Shown: positions 1-10,781 of the stretch, piece after piece
Numbering within the stretch: the stretch's first letter is position 1
Layout of the letters: the number at the start of each line of letters is the position of its first letter
Source: Closterium sp. NIES-65
Lineage: Eukaryota > Streptophyta > Zygnematophyceae > Desmidiales > Closteriaceae
DNA length: 64,000 bases
Assembly (NCBI GenBank): GCA_948144175.1
Contig: CANXME010002591.1
Span: forward strand, 2,464,501 to 2,528,500
Direction: 5' to 3'
The notes under the pieces: model-generated
Seen by the model: the letters and a program-made list of their open reading frames with translations, nothing else
The model's database searches: none
Told to the model about the DNA's origin: nothing
Position numbers and translations under genes: made by a program

Positions 1-560
1 GCAGTAGAAGGAGCAAACCCAAGAGCCGCAAGCGTAGTCCTCAGTGTGTCGTGCCACTCACGTGGCGCCTGGCGGAGACCGTAGACTGGACGCCGGAGAC
101 TCCACTGGGTACCAGGAGGGAAAGACCCAGTGAAGCCAGGTGGGCGGCGCAGCCAGATCTCCTTGTGCAGGCTGCCCTGCAAGAAAGCTGTGCTGAAGTC
201 GAGAGAGTGGAGCTCGTAGTCACGGTGAGCAGCAATGTGCAGCAGTACCCGAAGAGTGGTCATCTTCGGGGTGGGGGAGAAGGTCTGAAAGTAGTCAACT
301 CCCTGCCGCTGACTGAAGCCACGAGCCACGTAACGCGCCTTGAAGACAGGCGGAGAACCCGGCGGCCGCTTCACCCTGATGATCCACATGCCACTGACGA
401 TGTTTGCCCCAGGAGGGGGGACAGCGTCAACGTAGGTGCCTGTGGACTTCCAGGAAGCCATCTCTGCATCCATAGCTGCCTGCCACTGAGAGGAGTAGGG
501 ACCCTCTATCGCCTCCGCGTAAGAGCGCGGAGTCGGGATGTCAAGTGCATCCGGGTCTCC
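1..560 (-). pseudogene. reverse transcriptase part of A1, cut by window edge
   Basis: Minus-strand translation of this stretch gives copia RT sequence: an [20 protein letters not shown]-like entry to the fingers, [49 protein letters not shown] and [16 protein letters not shown]. The downstream YVDD motif and RNase H lie beyond the left edge. It aligns collinearly with residues of the A2 polyprotein. Confidence 0.8.
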
Positions 561-1678
561 CACAGGGGTAAGCAGTACGGACACGAGCTCAGTAACGAGA
601 GCAGACGCAGCAGTAGACTCGAAAGAAGGGTCAATGACAACAGTAGCAAGGAGACGCGTGACAGTAGGACTGGCAGCACGAAGAGAGTCCGACTCAGGGT
701 CGGCAAGAGCAGGAAGAGAGGACTCAGGAGGGGAAGGCAAAGGGGCACGCAGAGGAGTAGTAGACGGACGCAGAGACATCCGGTGCGTGCCAGGGATAGG
801 AGGAGGACGCTGGCGCGAACCGCGACCACTAGCGCGAGCAGCCCTAACAGGTGACGCAGGACGAGACGCAGGTTCACGACGCTCAATAAGACCTCCAGTA
901 GGACCAGCGTAGGGAGAAGGAGCAGGCAGAGGGGAGGCAGGCTGTAGCTGTGACTGTGACGGGACAGGTTGTGGACACTCTAAGGGAGGAGGAGGACCTG
1001 TAGAAGGAGGAAGACCAAGAACCTGCTGCAGGAGTGGAACAAAGTACGGTCGAGGCCGCGTGATGATGCCAGAAGCAGGAGGGACAGCACCAGTACCCTC
1101 AGCAGGAGCACCCGCTCCAGCAGCACCTCCAGCAGCACCAGGAGCACCCCCAGTAGGACCGCCAGCGGTAGTCTCAGCGCCAACTCCCTCAGTCGCACCA
1201 GCTCCTGTCGAACCCGTAGGCCCAGCAGCTCCAGTACTACCAGTACGAGCACCTCCGCGACCCGCGACTGCAGCACCCTTAGCAGCGGAAGAACCTCCAG
1301 CACCAGCAGTACGGCGCCAGCGCCGGGCAAACCACTCCCGGAGCTCCTGTGGAGAGAGTGGCTCTCGGCGAGAAGAAGCACCCGGAGAACCTCCAAGCGG
1401 AGCACCTCCACTCTCAGCACCCCCAGGCGTAGCACCTCTAGGCTCAGCACCCCCAGGCGTAGCACCTCCAGGCTCAGCAGCCCCAGGCGTAGCACCCCCA
1501 AGCTCAGCACCCCCAGGCTCAGCACCCCCAGGCTCAGTACCCCCGGGCTCAGAACCCCCAGACGCAGTACCCCCAGGCTCAGCACCCCCAGACTCCGCAC
1601 CCCCAGATCCAGCACCCCCAGGCTCAGCACCCCCAGTAGCACCAGAGTCACCAGTGACCTAGACAGGCTCGACTGCGT

Positions 1679-2356
1679 CTACCTGGGACACACCTGAAGG
1701 GGCAGGACCCTGGGGTGGTAGAACTGCCACCCAGGCGCGTCAGGGGGGAACCCCAGGAAGACGCAAGGAGCAGTTCGAGGGGACAGCTTGTCCGCAGACA
1801 AGTCGCGGACAAACGCCCGAGATCCCCAGACCCGGAACGCCGACGCATCGCCAACCTTCCCCGTCCACAGTAAGGCTGGGGAGGTCTCCGGCCTGGAGAC
1901 CCTGGGGTGGAGGTTGATCTGATGCGCCGCGTACCTGACCGCAAACGGCCACAGAAAATGGGGGGCAGCCGCATGCATCATAGACGTACGAGCGACGTCC
2001 ATGACCATGCCAATGCGGCGCTCAGCAATCCCATTTTGCTGCAGTGAGTCCGAAAGCGTGAAGGTCTGGCGGATGCCTCGTGCGCGACAGTAGGCTCGCA
2101 GTAGGCCAAAGGAAAACTCTCCGCCTCTGTCCAAGTGCAGACGCAGAACAGGGAAGTCCGAGCCAAAGCCCCGCCTGAGCTGGAGACGAGCCGCGCGGAT
2201 CCAGTCGATCAGCACCTCAGTGACATCACCCTTGCTGCGCCAGGGGAAGACCGTGGTGTAACGCGAGTAGTCGTCAACAACGAGCAGGAAGTAGCGCTCG
2301 TGACCCTGTCCACGGATGCGGGCTGGGCCCCACACGTCCATGTGAAGCGTCTGCAA
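1679..2356 (-). pseudogene. integrase core of A1
   Basis: A 225-codon open stretch holds the copia integrase catalytic core. The acidic triad is visible in MDVWGP near residue 7, LDRGGEF near residue 73 and NGIAERR near residue 108, followed by the conserved [29 protein letters not shown] region. It belongs to the broken element A1. Confidence 0.88.
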
Positions 2357-2443
2357 CGCGGCCTCTGTCGGAGGAAACTGGGAGGAGTGAGGGGCAGCCC
2401 GCTGGCGCCCCTCGACACAGGGGACACAGGCAGGGCCAGGGCC

Positions 2444-4567
2444 CTAAGGAAGGGGAGGGAGGGACTGGGGGAGACCAGACACAAGAAGACGGGAGGCCAT
2501 GCCTCTGAGCCGAAGCAGAGAGGGGTGACCAAGACGGTGGTGCCAGAGGAGAGTCACATGAGACAAGAGACGACACGAACAGGGGGCAGACTCAGGACCA
2601 GACCTAGACGCTGCAGCAAACACCTGACCGGACGAAGCAACTCTACCAGACTCAGTAACGGGAGGAGACGCAGTGGTCAGCGTGTACAGGCTCGACCCCG
2701 GCTGACGGGTAAACGTAGCCAGGTGCCGGCCTGTGCTAGCCTCTGTACAGTGCGTCACCCGCTGACGCGCAGGAGTGAACTGGTGTACTCCCCCATCCTG
2801 TAGGTCAGCACCACTCACCAGGTTTGTCAAGAACGACGGGAGGTAGAGACCACACAGGGTGCCAGAGGGAGCCGCCGGACACGGGAGGACTGTGGAGAAG
2901 CGAGACACCACAGGACCCCCGGAGGGGTCAGCCAGAGACACCGCAACCGGCCGACTAAGCGGCGTGAGTGTGGTGCGGTCCCGAAAGAAGGAGCGAGACG
3001 CCCCAGAGTCAAGGGTGAAGGTGAGGGAGGCCGAAGCCGACGTAGTACCTGAGAGCGCAGACTCACCAGTACCTGAGGACGCAGACACACTAGCACCTAG
3101 AGCAGCATCGTCGCAAGCACCTAGGGCAGCAGCCTCAATGCGCGGATCGGGCGGGAAACAGCCGTAGCAGTCACCCTCATCACTATGAGACACAGCATAC
3201 ATGGCAGAGAGAATAGCATCAAAGTCAAGATCAAAGATGGCAACACCCGCCCTAGACAGCTCGCCCCAGCGAGGAATCTCTGAGGCCTCCGGGAACTGGT
3301 GACGCCACGCGTCCGTGAGGCGGCCAAAGCAGCGCTGGGTGGGGTGCGGGTCCCCACACTGCTCACCCGCACGGTCGCCGGTGCGCAGGACGTAGGTGCA
3401 CGGACCAAACCCCCCACCTCGCTGGCGTGCAGTGTACCACTCCCGGAGCTGCTGAGGGGACAGGGTCTCACGACCGCGCTGCTGCTGCTGGCGCGCGCCA
3501 CTACCGGAGCCACTCCTCTGCGAAGACCCGCGACCAGCTCCACCGCCACCCCCACCGCCTCCGCTGCCTCCGCTACTGCCGCCGCCTCCACCGCCGCCTC
3601 CACCGCCGCCTCCACCGCCGCCTCCTCCGCCACCTTCGCTCCCACCGCCACCGCCGCCGCCGCCTCCGCCTCCACCGCCGCCACCGACCCCCCCACCCGC
3701 ACCTCCACTCCCACCGCCATCCCCACTACCCCCACCGCCTCCACCTCCACCTCCACCGCCCGCTCCTCCAGCTCCCTTGCCCCCCTTGCCCTTGCCAGGT
3801 CGGCGTCTCTCGCCAGGGGTAGACGCCGCACCGACCGACTCAAGACCAAGGAGGTCGGCCGTAGCAGCAGAGGCAACAAAGGGCAGCAAGGGGGAGGGGG
3901 AACATCCCTCAAAGATGGGGGTGCGCGGGTCACCTTGAGAGGCTCCTACAGCTACTATACTCTTCTCCGCTGCTAAGAGGGCCTTCTCGAGGAGATCGAC
4001 AGTGAGTGTGGTGGGACAGACTGAGAGAAAGTGGTCCCTGACTACACGAAGGGAGTCAGGAAGGCGAGTGACTAGGAAGTACAGAGTGATGTACATGGGG
4101 GGGGGGTTCTTGGCGCAGAAGTCAGCAGGGAGTGCAGCGCGGTAGCGAGTGTCACTAGTGCGGAGGTGCGTAATGAGGTCAGCCACGGTGGGAAAGGCAG
4201 CAAGGTTAGGGAAGAGGTACGGTAGCATGAGACGGCTCAGTGCAGCAGTGGCAGGGGAGGAGTAGCGCGCGACTACAGCGTCGTACAAGGTCTGAGCACT
4301 CTTGTACTGACTAAAGTGCGCACGCTCGGAGGTAGGGAGGTGGCGACGCACAGCAAGACGTGCAGCAGCGTCGCGCGTGGCCCACTGGGAGCGAACAGTG
4401 GCGTCAGCATCAGCAGCAGGGGCAGGGGAAGCACCAGCGGTAAGGTCAAAGAGAGAGAGGCCGTCTGCCCTATCGCACTGTAAGAACAGCTGCAGGTTGT
4501 CTACCCAGACCTCAAAGTCAATGGCCTGACCCTCAGCGTCAAAAGCGAGGACACTAGGGGTAGCCAT
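2444..4567 (-). pseudogene. gag-pol: gag-protease-pre-integrase part of A1
   Basis: A 707-codon open stretch starts at the gag methionine (MATPSVLAFDAEG) at 4567. The first 250 residues or so match copia gag of the UBN2/gag-polypeptide type. A Gly/Ser-rich linker spans roughly residues 255-350 and a Cys/His-rich knuckle-like segment follows near 400. The aspartic protease motif [12 protein letters not shown] lies near residue 525, and the zinc-binding pre-integrase motif [11 protein letters not shown] near 680. It would make particle protein and process the polyprotein. It belongs to a broken element and is unlikely to give a complete product. Confidence 0.9.
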
Positions 4568-4590
4568 GACGACAGTAGCCTAGCAGTACT

Positions 4591-4802
4591 TCTCAGAATC
4601 TTAAACAAAGGTAGGCTTAGAAGCCATGGTTTAGGTGCCTAGGTAATCGAGTTTTTTAGGGTGAGGAGAGAAGTGTCGAGAGATTTTTGAAAGAGAAGGG
4701 GTTTCACTAGGAAGAGTTGGGATACAAGTACAATGCCCTAAATTGGGTTGTACTCATTACAGAGTACCCCACTGCAGGCTAGACAGCAAATATATTCTGA
4801 CA
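4591..4802 (-). repeat. 3' LTR of NA1
   Basis: The 212-bp LTR carries the shared core block in minus orientation. It is bounded by target duplication GTACT on its left and by the purine tract of NA1 on its right. Confidence 0.93.
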
Positions 4803-5459
4803 CACCCCCATAGCCAAAGTGGGGTGTAATCAGCAGAGCAGGCAAAGCAGTACAAGCTCAGGGTGGATCACAATGTCACCACACATTCTGAGCACAAGTT
4901 CAAGAAGCAATAGTTAAAGTGCACAATTATCAGCAAAGCTAGTGGTAGTCACAACGGGCAAGTGAGGAGGAGGAGGGAGAGTGAGAGGAGAGGAGATAGA
5001 AGGTGGCGGCTGAAGCTGTAGACACACGGGCAACAGGAGTGGCGAGCACAGTGGCTACCGGACTAAGCGCCCGGACTACAAGAGTAACAGGCCCCGTGGC
5101 TCAAGTAGCGGCAGACGGGCAACGGACCCTCGGGCGACTGGCGCAGCAACAAACTCACTGGGCTACCGGACTAAGCGCCCGGACTACAGGTGCTGCGGAC
5201 AACAGACTGGCAACCTCCGCTCATCCTCCCGCACACAGTCCCACCCCCCGACACACACCCGCTGCTATACCGCTAGCTCCACCCACCCCCCTTAAACCCT
5301 AAACCCCAGTCTCCCACACATCCACCCCCCTCAGCGAGTGCTGTAGCAGTGGGAGACGAAGGAGGAGGAGGAGGAGGAGGGGACGGCATGCACAACCGAC
5401 ACCCCCACAACCAGCACCCCAACACTCACCCCCCACGGCTGCACCTGGTCCATGAGCGG

Positions 5460-6300
5460 CTGCTGCAGGGGCCAGGGGCGGCTGCTGCTGGTGCGGCTGC
5501 TCCAGTGGCTGCCGCTGCTGGGGCTGCTGCTGGGGCGGCTGCTGCTGCTGCTGCTGCTCCACGTGCTGCTGCTGGTGGGGTGGCTGCTGCAGTAGCAGCG
5601 GCTCCAGGGGCTGCTGCTGCTGGGGTGGCCGCTTCAGAGGCAGCTGCTGCTGGGGCGGCTGCTCCAGTGGCTGCTGCTAGGGCGGCTGCTCCCGGGGCTG
5701 CTGCTGCTGGGGCGGCTGCTCCCGGGGCTGCTGCTGCTGGGGCGGCTCCAGGGGCTGCTGCTGCTGGGGCGGCTGCTCCCGGGGCTGCTGCTGCTAGGGC
5801 GGCTGCTCCACAAGCTGCTGCTGCTGGGGTGGCCGCTCCAGAGGCAGCAGCTGCTGGGGCGGCTGCTCCCGGGGCTGCTGCTACTGGGGCGGCCCCAGGG
5901 GCTGCTGCTGGGGCGGCGGCTCCTGGAGCTGCTGCTGCTGCGGTGGCCGTTTCAAAGGCAGCTGCTGCTGGGGCGGCTGCTCCAGTGGCTGCTGCTGGGG
6001 CGGCTGCTCCCGGGGCTGCTGCTGCTGGGGCGGCTGCTCCCAGGGCTGCTGCTACTGGGGCGGCTCCAGGGGCTGCTGCTGCCAGGGCGGCTGCTCCCGG
6101 GGCTGCTGCTGCTCGGGCGGCTGCTCCACAAGCTGCTGCTGCTGGGGTGGCCGCTCCAGAGGCAGCAGCTGCTGGGGCGGCTGCTCCCGGGGCTGCTGCT
6201 ACTGGGGCGGCCCCAGGGGCTGCTGCTGGGGCGGCGGCTCCTGGAGCTGCTGCTGCTGCGGTGGCCGTTTCAGGGGCTGCAGCTGCTGGGGCTGCTGCAG
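5460..6300. repeat. GCTGCTGGGGC-type tandem array inside NA1
   Basis: The array is built of imperfect units such as GGGGCTGCTGCTGCTGGGGC. A block of about 150 bp starting at 5806 recurs almost unchanged at 6124, so units of about 318 bp have been duplicated within the array. Both strands stay open as Ala/Pro/Gly-rich frames of 336 and 455 codons, which I attribute to composition. Confidence 0.85.
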
Positions 6301-6360
6301 CGGAAAGTAGGACGGAGGGGAGGGGAAGGGCGCGGCCCCCATTGTGCCCTGAAGGGTGAC

Positions 6361-6660
6361 GTGCTAGGGAGCCGCGCAGGTCCCCGAAAGTGCCGCGACG
6401 GGCGACGAGAGGGGACCGCGCGCAGGCCCCTAAGGCGCCGCGACGAGGCAACGGGAGGGGCCGGCTTGCGAGCCCCGAAAGTGCCGCGACGAGGCGACGG
6501 GAGGGACCTGCGTGCGGGCCCCCAAAACGCCGCGACGAGGCAACGGTCGGGGCCAGCGCGCGGGCTCCCAAGACGCCGCGACGAGGTAAGTACCCGCCGC
6601 GCGCTTCGGGGCGCACGGCGGGCAGAAAACCGCCACGCGCCCCGAGCGCGTGGCGGGAAG
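6361..6660 (-). repeat. CGTCGCGGCGCC-type leader repeats of NA1
   Basis: Imperfect units of about 46 bp are each built around GCCGCGACGAGGC (minus strand GCCTCGTCGCGGC), between the NA1 primer-binding side and its central array. The same motif recurs in the leaders of D, A4 and K. A GC-rich inverted repeat (CGCCACGCGC / GCGCGTGGCG) and an oligo-A run lie at about 6630-6668. Confidence 0.7.
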
Positions 6661-6756
6661 AAAAAAAGGTGGTCGTGCGCCACGGGGCGCACGACACACA
6701 ATAGGGCAGCGGAATCGAGTGGGCCCACAGGCCAGGAGCGTTAAGCTCTAATACCA

Positions 6757-6968
6757 TCTCAGAATCTTGAACAAAGGTAGGCTTAGAAGCCATGGTTTAG
6801 GTGCCTAGGTAATCGAGTTTTTTAGGGTGAGGAGAGAAGTGTCGAGAGATTTTTGAAAGAGAAGGGGTTTCACTAGGAAGAGTTGGGATACAAGTACAAT
6901 GCCCTAAATTGGGTTGTACTCATTACAGAGTACCCCACTGCAGGCTAGACAGCAAATATATTCTGACA
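6757..6968 (-). repeat. 5' LTR of NA1
   Basis: The 212-bp LTR is identical to 4591-4802 except for one visible base. It adjoins the primer-binding site complement at 6745-6756 and target duplication GTACT at 6969-6973. Confidence 0.93.
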
Positions 6969-6973
6969 GTACT

Positions 6974-8060
6974 ACCGGTAGGATAGGGGCAGTGCAGTGA
7001 CAGGAGCGCTGCTCTCACCAGACAGGGCGGGTCGGGCAGCTCAGCAGCACAGCAACGCGGCTGCTCGGACGGCTCAGCAGCAACTGCGGTTCGGGCGGCT
7101 CGGCTCCACAGCGGCTCAAGCGGCTCGGGCGGGTCGGGCGGGTCGGGCGGCTCGGCTCCTCAGCGGCTCAGGGGGCTCGGGCGACTCGGGCGGCTCGGGC
7201 GGGTCGGGCGGCTCGGCTCCTCAGCAGCACAGGCGGCTCGGGCGGCTCGGGCAGGTCGGGCAGGTCGGGCGGCTCGGGCGGCTCAGGCGGCTCGGGCGGG
7301 TCGGGCAGCTCGGGTGGCGCGGGCGGTGTAGGGCCGTAGGGCCGCTGGTAGGGCTCGGGGCCGCAGCGAGAGGGGCGGCGGGGCCGCAGAGACGGGCAGC
7401 GGGGCCGCAGTGAGAGGCGGCGGGGCCGCAGCCAGAGAGGTGGCGGGGCCGCAGCCAGAGAGGCGGCGGGGCCGCGGAGACGGACGGCGGGGCCGCAGAG
7501 ACGCGCGACGGAGCCGAAGTGAGAGGCGGCGGGGCCGCGAAGACGGGCGGCGGGGCCGCTGAGACGGGCGGCGGGGCCGCAGTGAGAGGCGGCGGGGCCG
7601 CAGCGAGAGAGGCGGCGGGGCCGCGAAGACGGGCGGCGGGGCCGCAGGGAGAGGCGGCGGGGCCGCAGTTAGAGAGGCGGCGGGGCCGTGGAGACGGGCG
7701 GCGGGGCCGCAGAGACGGGCGGCGGGGCCGAAGTGAGAGGCGGCGGGGCCGCAGCGAGAGAGGCGGCGGGGCCGCGAAGACGGGCGGCGGGGCCGCAGAG
7801 ACGGGCGGCGGGGCCGCAGTGAGAGACGGCGGGGCCGCAGCGAGAAAGGCGGCGGGGCCGCGAAGACGGGCGGCTGGGCCGCCGTGAAGGGCGGCGGGGC
7901 CGCAACGAGAGAGGCGGCGAGGCCGTAGAAAAGGGCGGCAAGGCCGCTGAGACAGGCGGCGGGGCCGCAGTGAAGGGCCGCTAGGGCGGCTCGACGAAGT
8001 GAGGGCCCGGAGCGCGACTCGGGCTGAGCGCGCTTCGGGCAGGAAAAAAAAAACTCGATG
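6974..8060 (-). repeat. GC-rich tandem-repeat leader of A1
   Basis: This is the untranslated leader between the primer-binding site and gag of A1. It consists of imperfect short tandem units rich in GGCGGGGCCGCAG, and further left of GGGCGGCTCG. Long Arg/Pro/Gly-rich open frames occur on both strands but follow from the repeat composition, so I do not call them genes. Oligo-A at 8043-8052 (oligo-T in the element) and GTGGGCCC at 8063-8070 lie close to the primer-binding site. Confidence 0.75.
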
Positions 8061-8107
8061 TGGTGGGCCCTAAGCACAGTTCCCAAGGGGGAACCTGCTC
8101 GATACCA

Positions 8108-8240
8108 TGAGAAGATTAGAACGAGAATGATGTGAACTATGAATGAAGCGAGTACAAATATGAAACCCTAGTTGGGTTGTGCCCCCTATGGGATACCCCA
8201 CTATAGCCTACACAATAGCATAAGCTATAATGTTCTTACA
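8108..8240 (-). repeat. 5' LTR of copia A1
   Basis: This 133-bp LTR is in minus orientation and contains the shared core block (GGCTATAGTGGGGTA, then CACAACCC). It is bordered at 8097-8107 by the complement of a primer-binding site close to TGGTATCGAGC. The LTR of A5 (53347-53475) is its closest relative in the window. Confidence 0.85.
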
Positions 8241-9689
8241 TGCGACGCCTGCACTACTTGCCTTCGAGCAACATCTTCTTGAAACTGGTCTTGTGCATCA
8301 TCTACACACTACCTTGTAGCACGCATCGCAGTGCTTAGCGAAGACGGCTGAAGCTTCGCGGTGAGCTTATTGTTGAAGTAGGGGTTGGTGTTGTAGCAAT
8401 CGTAATAGGTGCACGTGGTGTTTTTTCCCCTCGTCCGTGCCATTGCTCAACCTGAACGTTGATTCTACGGCGCTAATGTTGGTTCTAGTGGTCCCAACTT
8501 TGAATATATTTCCAAACTTGGTTGTGATAGCAGCCGCAGTCGCGTTAGCAGATGCAGTCGCATTTGTGGGACTTCTAGCAAAGGAGACGCGCGGCAACGC
8601 GGATTCTGAGTCGGCCCTAGGGTTTTCGACCCTGAGATCACTACAAACTGATTTAAGGTACAGTATTGACAACTGTAGAATCTTTTAAGGCCTTTACTGT
8701 ACAAATTGCATTGTCGCCTAATGAAACACACATAATTAGGTACGTGCCGATACAACAAAATTCAAAGAAAAGCACACATCGATCTTTGAAAAAACATGTC
8801 GTTCGGTTTTTTTTCAGAGGGGAATGTCTATTAGTTATTTATCCTCTGTCAAAACACTTCACGAACATAAGACCATACTACTCAATGGGAAAATTGTACA
8901 AATTGCATTGTACGCTTCCCCAAACCTTTTCCCAACAATACCGTATTGACAATGAAGACGCTATTGTTGGTTTTATGTGGTGGAGTACACCCATCAAAGT
9001 CCATGCCCAAGAAACAATGTTCTTGACTGGGGGACAAATGATTTGTTACCGCGCTGTGGAGTCAAAATGACCCAACAAGATGAGTAGGTGTTTTGAATCA
9101 ACAAGAGATCTAGGATCGGAATCTGTCGGTGTCGCAAGGGCTCCCATATGATTTTGAAGGTGCCAAACCCTTTTCCGAGCCAAACGAAACTAGGTTTCGC
9201 CTAAGGTTCCCTTGACAAGAGAGGTTTCGAATGGCGCCTAAGCCTGGAATTTTCTGTGCGCTCGCTCACCCTCAAAATCCGATTGTTGAAATTATTGCTT
9301 TACGAATGTGCAACTAGCAAAAATGGTCCGACTATTTTCGAACGATGGCAACACGAGTTTCGCGAAGTGGTGCATCTTGCTCACGAGCTCATTGTGAGAA
9401 CTTGGATTCTAGATCTTCCACCCGGCACATGCAACGGCGTAATGGAAGCGAAATTATGTGAGGATGCGATTATTAATTGAGCTTGTTGGCCACTTTTGGT
9501 AAAATAAGGTAACAATAACGGGTCTGTAGGTACTACGTACAACACTTTTGACGAACGAGCTGCCCTAGTATTCAGGCGCGTAATCTCTGTATCCAGACCT
9601 GAAGCCAATTTTTTTTTTTGCTTCCACTGGTTGGTCCATAAATAGGCTAGGAACATGTTCTCTCACGTCTTCTCACCTCTCTTGTCATG
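8241..9689. other. AT-richer stretch, no recognised gene
   Basis: This 1.45-kb stretch has clearly lower GC than its neighbours and lacks the GC-rich arrays of the elements. I recognise no domain. Open frames occur at 8437-8688 (+), 8666-9070 (+), 9256-9480 (+) and 8367-8672 (-). A 16-base string, GTACAAATTGCATTGT, occurs at about 8699 and again at about 8896. It could be remaining host sequence or an old element whose family I cannot name. Confidence 0.5.
8666..9070 (+). CDS. hypothetical 134-aa protein, low confidence
   Basis: This frame of 134 codons lies within the AT-richer stretch and ends in TGA. The translation has ordinary amino-acid composition, with aromatic and basic residues well represented (HVVRFFFRG, VGFMWWSTPIKVHA), unlike the repeat-driven frames elsewhere. 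I recognise no family, signal peptide or membrane segment. It may be one exon or a decayed fragment. A second frame at 9256-9480 (KNGPTIFERWQHEFREVVHL) has similar ordinary composition and may belong to the same unit. Confidence 0.25.
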   Translation: MTTVESFKAFTVQIALSPNETHIIRYVPIQQNSKKSTHRSLKKHVVRFFFRGECLLVIYPLSKHFTNIRPYYSMGKLYKLHCTLPQTFSQQYRIDNEDAIVGFMWWSTPIKVHAQETMFLTGGQMICYRAVESK

Positions 9690-10516
9690 GACCCTCGTAC
9701 CTCTTCGTCGTCTGTCTTGGCTCTTACTGCCATTGTCACTGATTTTGCCGCCACCTTGACTACGCCACCTGCGTGGTGGTTGCCTTTCCTCTGTCCGCAG
9801 GGGGTGAGTGTGCCATTGGCTGTAACGTCCTAGAGGGCATGCCGTTTGAGCTAGAGTTCCTACCAGCCGTTTCTCCCCATCTCTGTCCCTTGCTGCTAGC
9901 CCCTGAGAAAGACCTCGACGCCCTTGACATACCGACTCCTCCTACGTACCGTGAGTTAGTGTCAGGGCAGTGCACCTCTGAGTGGACAGCGGCTATGGAC
10001 TTGGATATCCACGGGCACCTACGTCGACGCAGTTCTCTCTCCCAGGGCGAACGTAGTCGATGTCACGTGGATTTTCAAGGTGAAGCGGCCGTCTGGATCA
10101 CCACCACCCGTTTTCACGGCGCGTTATGTAGCTAAAGGCTCTAGTCAGCGTGAGGGAGTTGACTTATTCCATACCTTCGCCTCGACCCCGAAAATAACAA
10201 CTCTTCGGGTGTTACTTCATGTTGCAACTCAACGATACTACGAGCTCCATACACTGGACTTCTCTTTTGCCTTTCTCTTGGGCCGCCCGCAGAAGGAGAT
10301 CTGGCTGCGCCATCCCTCTAGCTTCACTGACACTTTCCCCCCTGGGACCTAGTGGAGCTTTAGATGACCAGTCTACGGTCTCCACAAGGCGCTTCGTTAG
10401 TGGCACGACACTCTTCGGTCCATACTTGCTGACCTTGGTTTCGTCCTTCTAGTGCTGGCCCGTTGCTGTTTGTTCGTTATGGGCCCATGCTTTTCTTCGT
10501 CCTCGTAATGTCAACA
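9690..10516 (+). pseudogene. copia reverse-transcriptase fragment A6
   Basis: Plus-strand translation matches the linker and N-terminal RT of the A-type copia polyprotein: GGECAIGCNVLEG, then LDALDIPTPPTYRELV, a KARYVA-like stretch, [11 protein letters not shown] and LHTLDFSFAFLLG. It has neither LTR nor gag and is more diverged than the other A copies, with several breaks. I read it as an old remnant lying just left of element F. Confidence 0.8.
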
Positions 10517-10549
10517 ACTTGGTATTCGAGCAAGGTTCTGATACCAAGT
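10517..10549. repeat. inverted pair of PBS-like sequences
   Basis: ACTTGGTAT at 10517-10525 and ATACCAAGT at 10541-10549 form a perfect 9-bp inverted repeat with a 15-base loop. Each arm looks like the start of a tRNA-iMet primer-binding site (TGGTATTCGAGC on plus, TGGTATCAGAACC on minus), as if two leaders had been joined head to head. Confidence 0.55.
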
Positions 10550-10781
10550 CAAACAGTGCAACTTAGCCTAGGGCTTTGTTACTAGACTTAAGAACCATGG
10601 CGAGAGTAGGGATAGTGGCGTGAGCGTAAGTTGGCCAAGATACCGTACAAGATATCGTAATCCCCCGGATATAACACCCTAGGGTGTTATATAAATCCCT
10701 TCGTACAAAGAGTGTGGGGGGGAGTGGGGTCTTAACAAAGGAAAAAGAATTATAATACCCAAGTATTTTCATATGACATAC
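10550..10781. other. LTR-like spacer with a perfect palindrome
   Basis: No gene is seen in this stretch. It lies between the minus-facing PBS-like site and the F LTR and could be an old LTR in minus orientation (TGTCATATG at the 10778 side), but I found no partner. A perfect 22-bp palindrome with arms TATAACACCCT / AGGGTGTTATA is at 10670-10691. Confidence 0.35.

Larger units (their letters stand above)
4591..6968 (-). mobile_element. non-autonomous LTR element NA1 nested in A1
   Basis: This is a complete short LTR element of 2,378 bp without gag or pol. Two 212-bp LTRs (4591-4802 and 6757-6968) differ at one visible position. The 5-bp target duplication GTACT occurs at 4586-4590 and 6969-6973. 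In minus orientation the 5' LTR is followed by TGGTATTAGAGC (primer-binding site), and the 3' LTR is preceded by a purine-rich CTATGGGGGTG tract. It lies in the leader of A1 a few bases upstream of gag: the A1 sequence on either side joins when it is compared with A5. The near-identical LTRs indicate a recent insertion, and it looks whole for a non-autonomous element. Confidence 0.95.
1..8240 (-). mobile_element. Ty1/copia element A1, broken, 3' end outside window
   Basis: A minus-strand Ty1/copia LTR retrotransposon with, in its own direction, a 5' LTR, a tRNA-iMet-type primer-binding site, a long GC-rich leader, gag, protease, integrase and the first part of reverse transcriptase. The rest of RT, RNase H and the 3' LTR lie left of the window. 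The domain order PR-IN-RT places it in Ty1/copia, and its proteins resemble element A2 in this window closely. It is broken, with several breaks in the pol half. A younger non-autonomous LTR element (4591-6968) sits in its leader just upstream of the gag start. The age is moderate and cannot be set from LTR divergence because only one LTR is present. Confidence 0.93.

Noticed and set aside
51-912. Plus-strand open frames of 267 and 124 codons
   Set aside because: They lie antisense to recognisable copia RT and linker coding sequence and have Arg/Ser-rich composition typical of shadow frames.
3121-3976. Long Ala/Thr/Val-rich frames on both strands
   Set aside because: They are alternative readings of the gag poly-Gly linker repeats in A1.
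5349-6793. Ala/Pro-rich proteins of 336 and 455 codons
   Set aside because: Both strands of a GCTGCTGGGGC array stay open by composition, and the element has LTRs and no gene.
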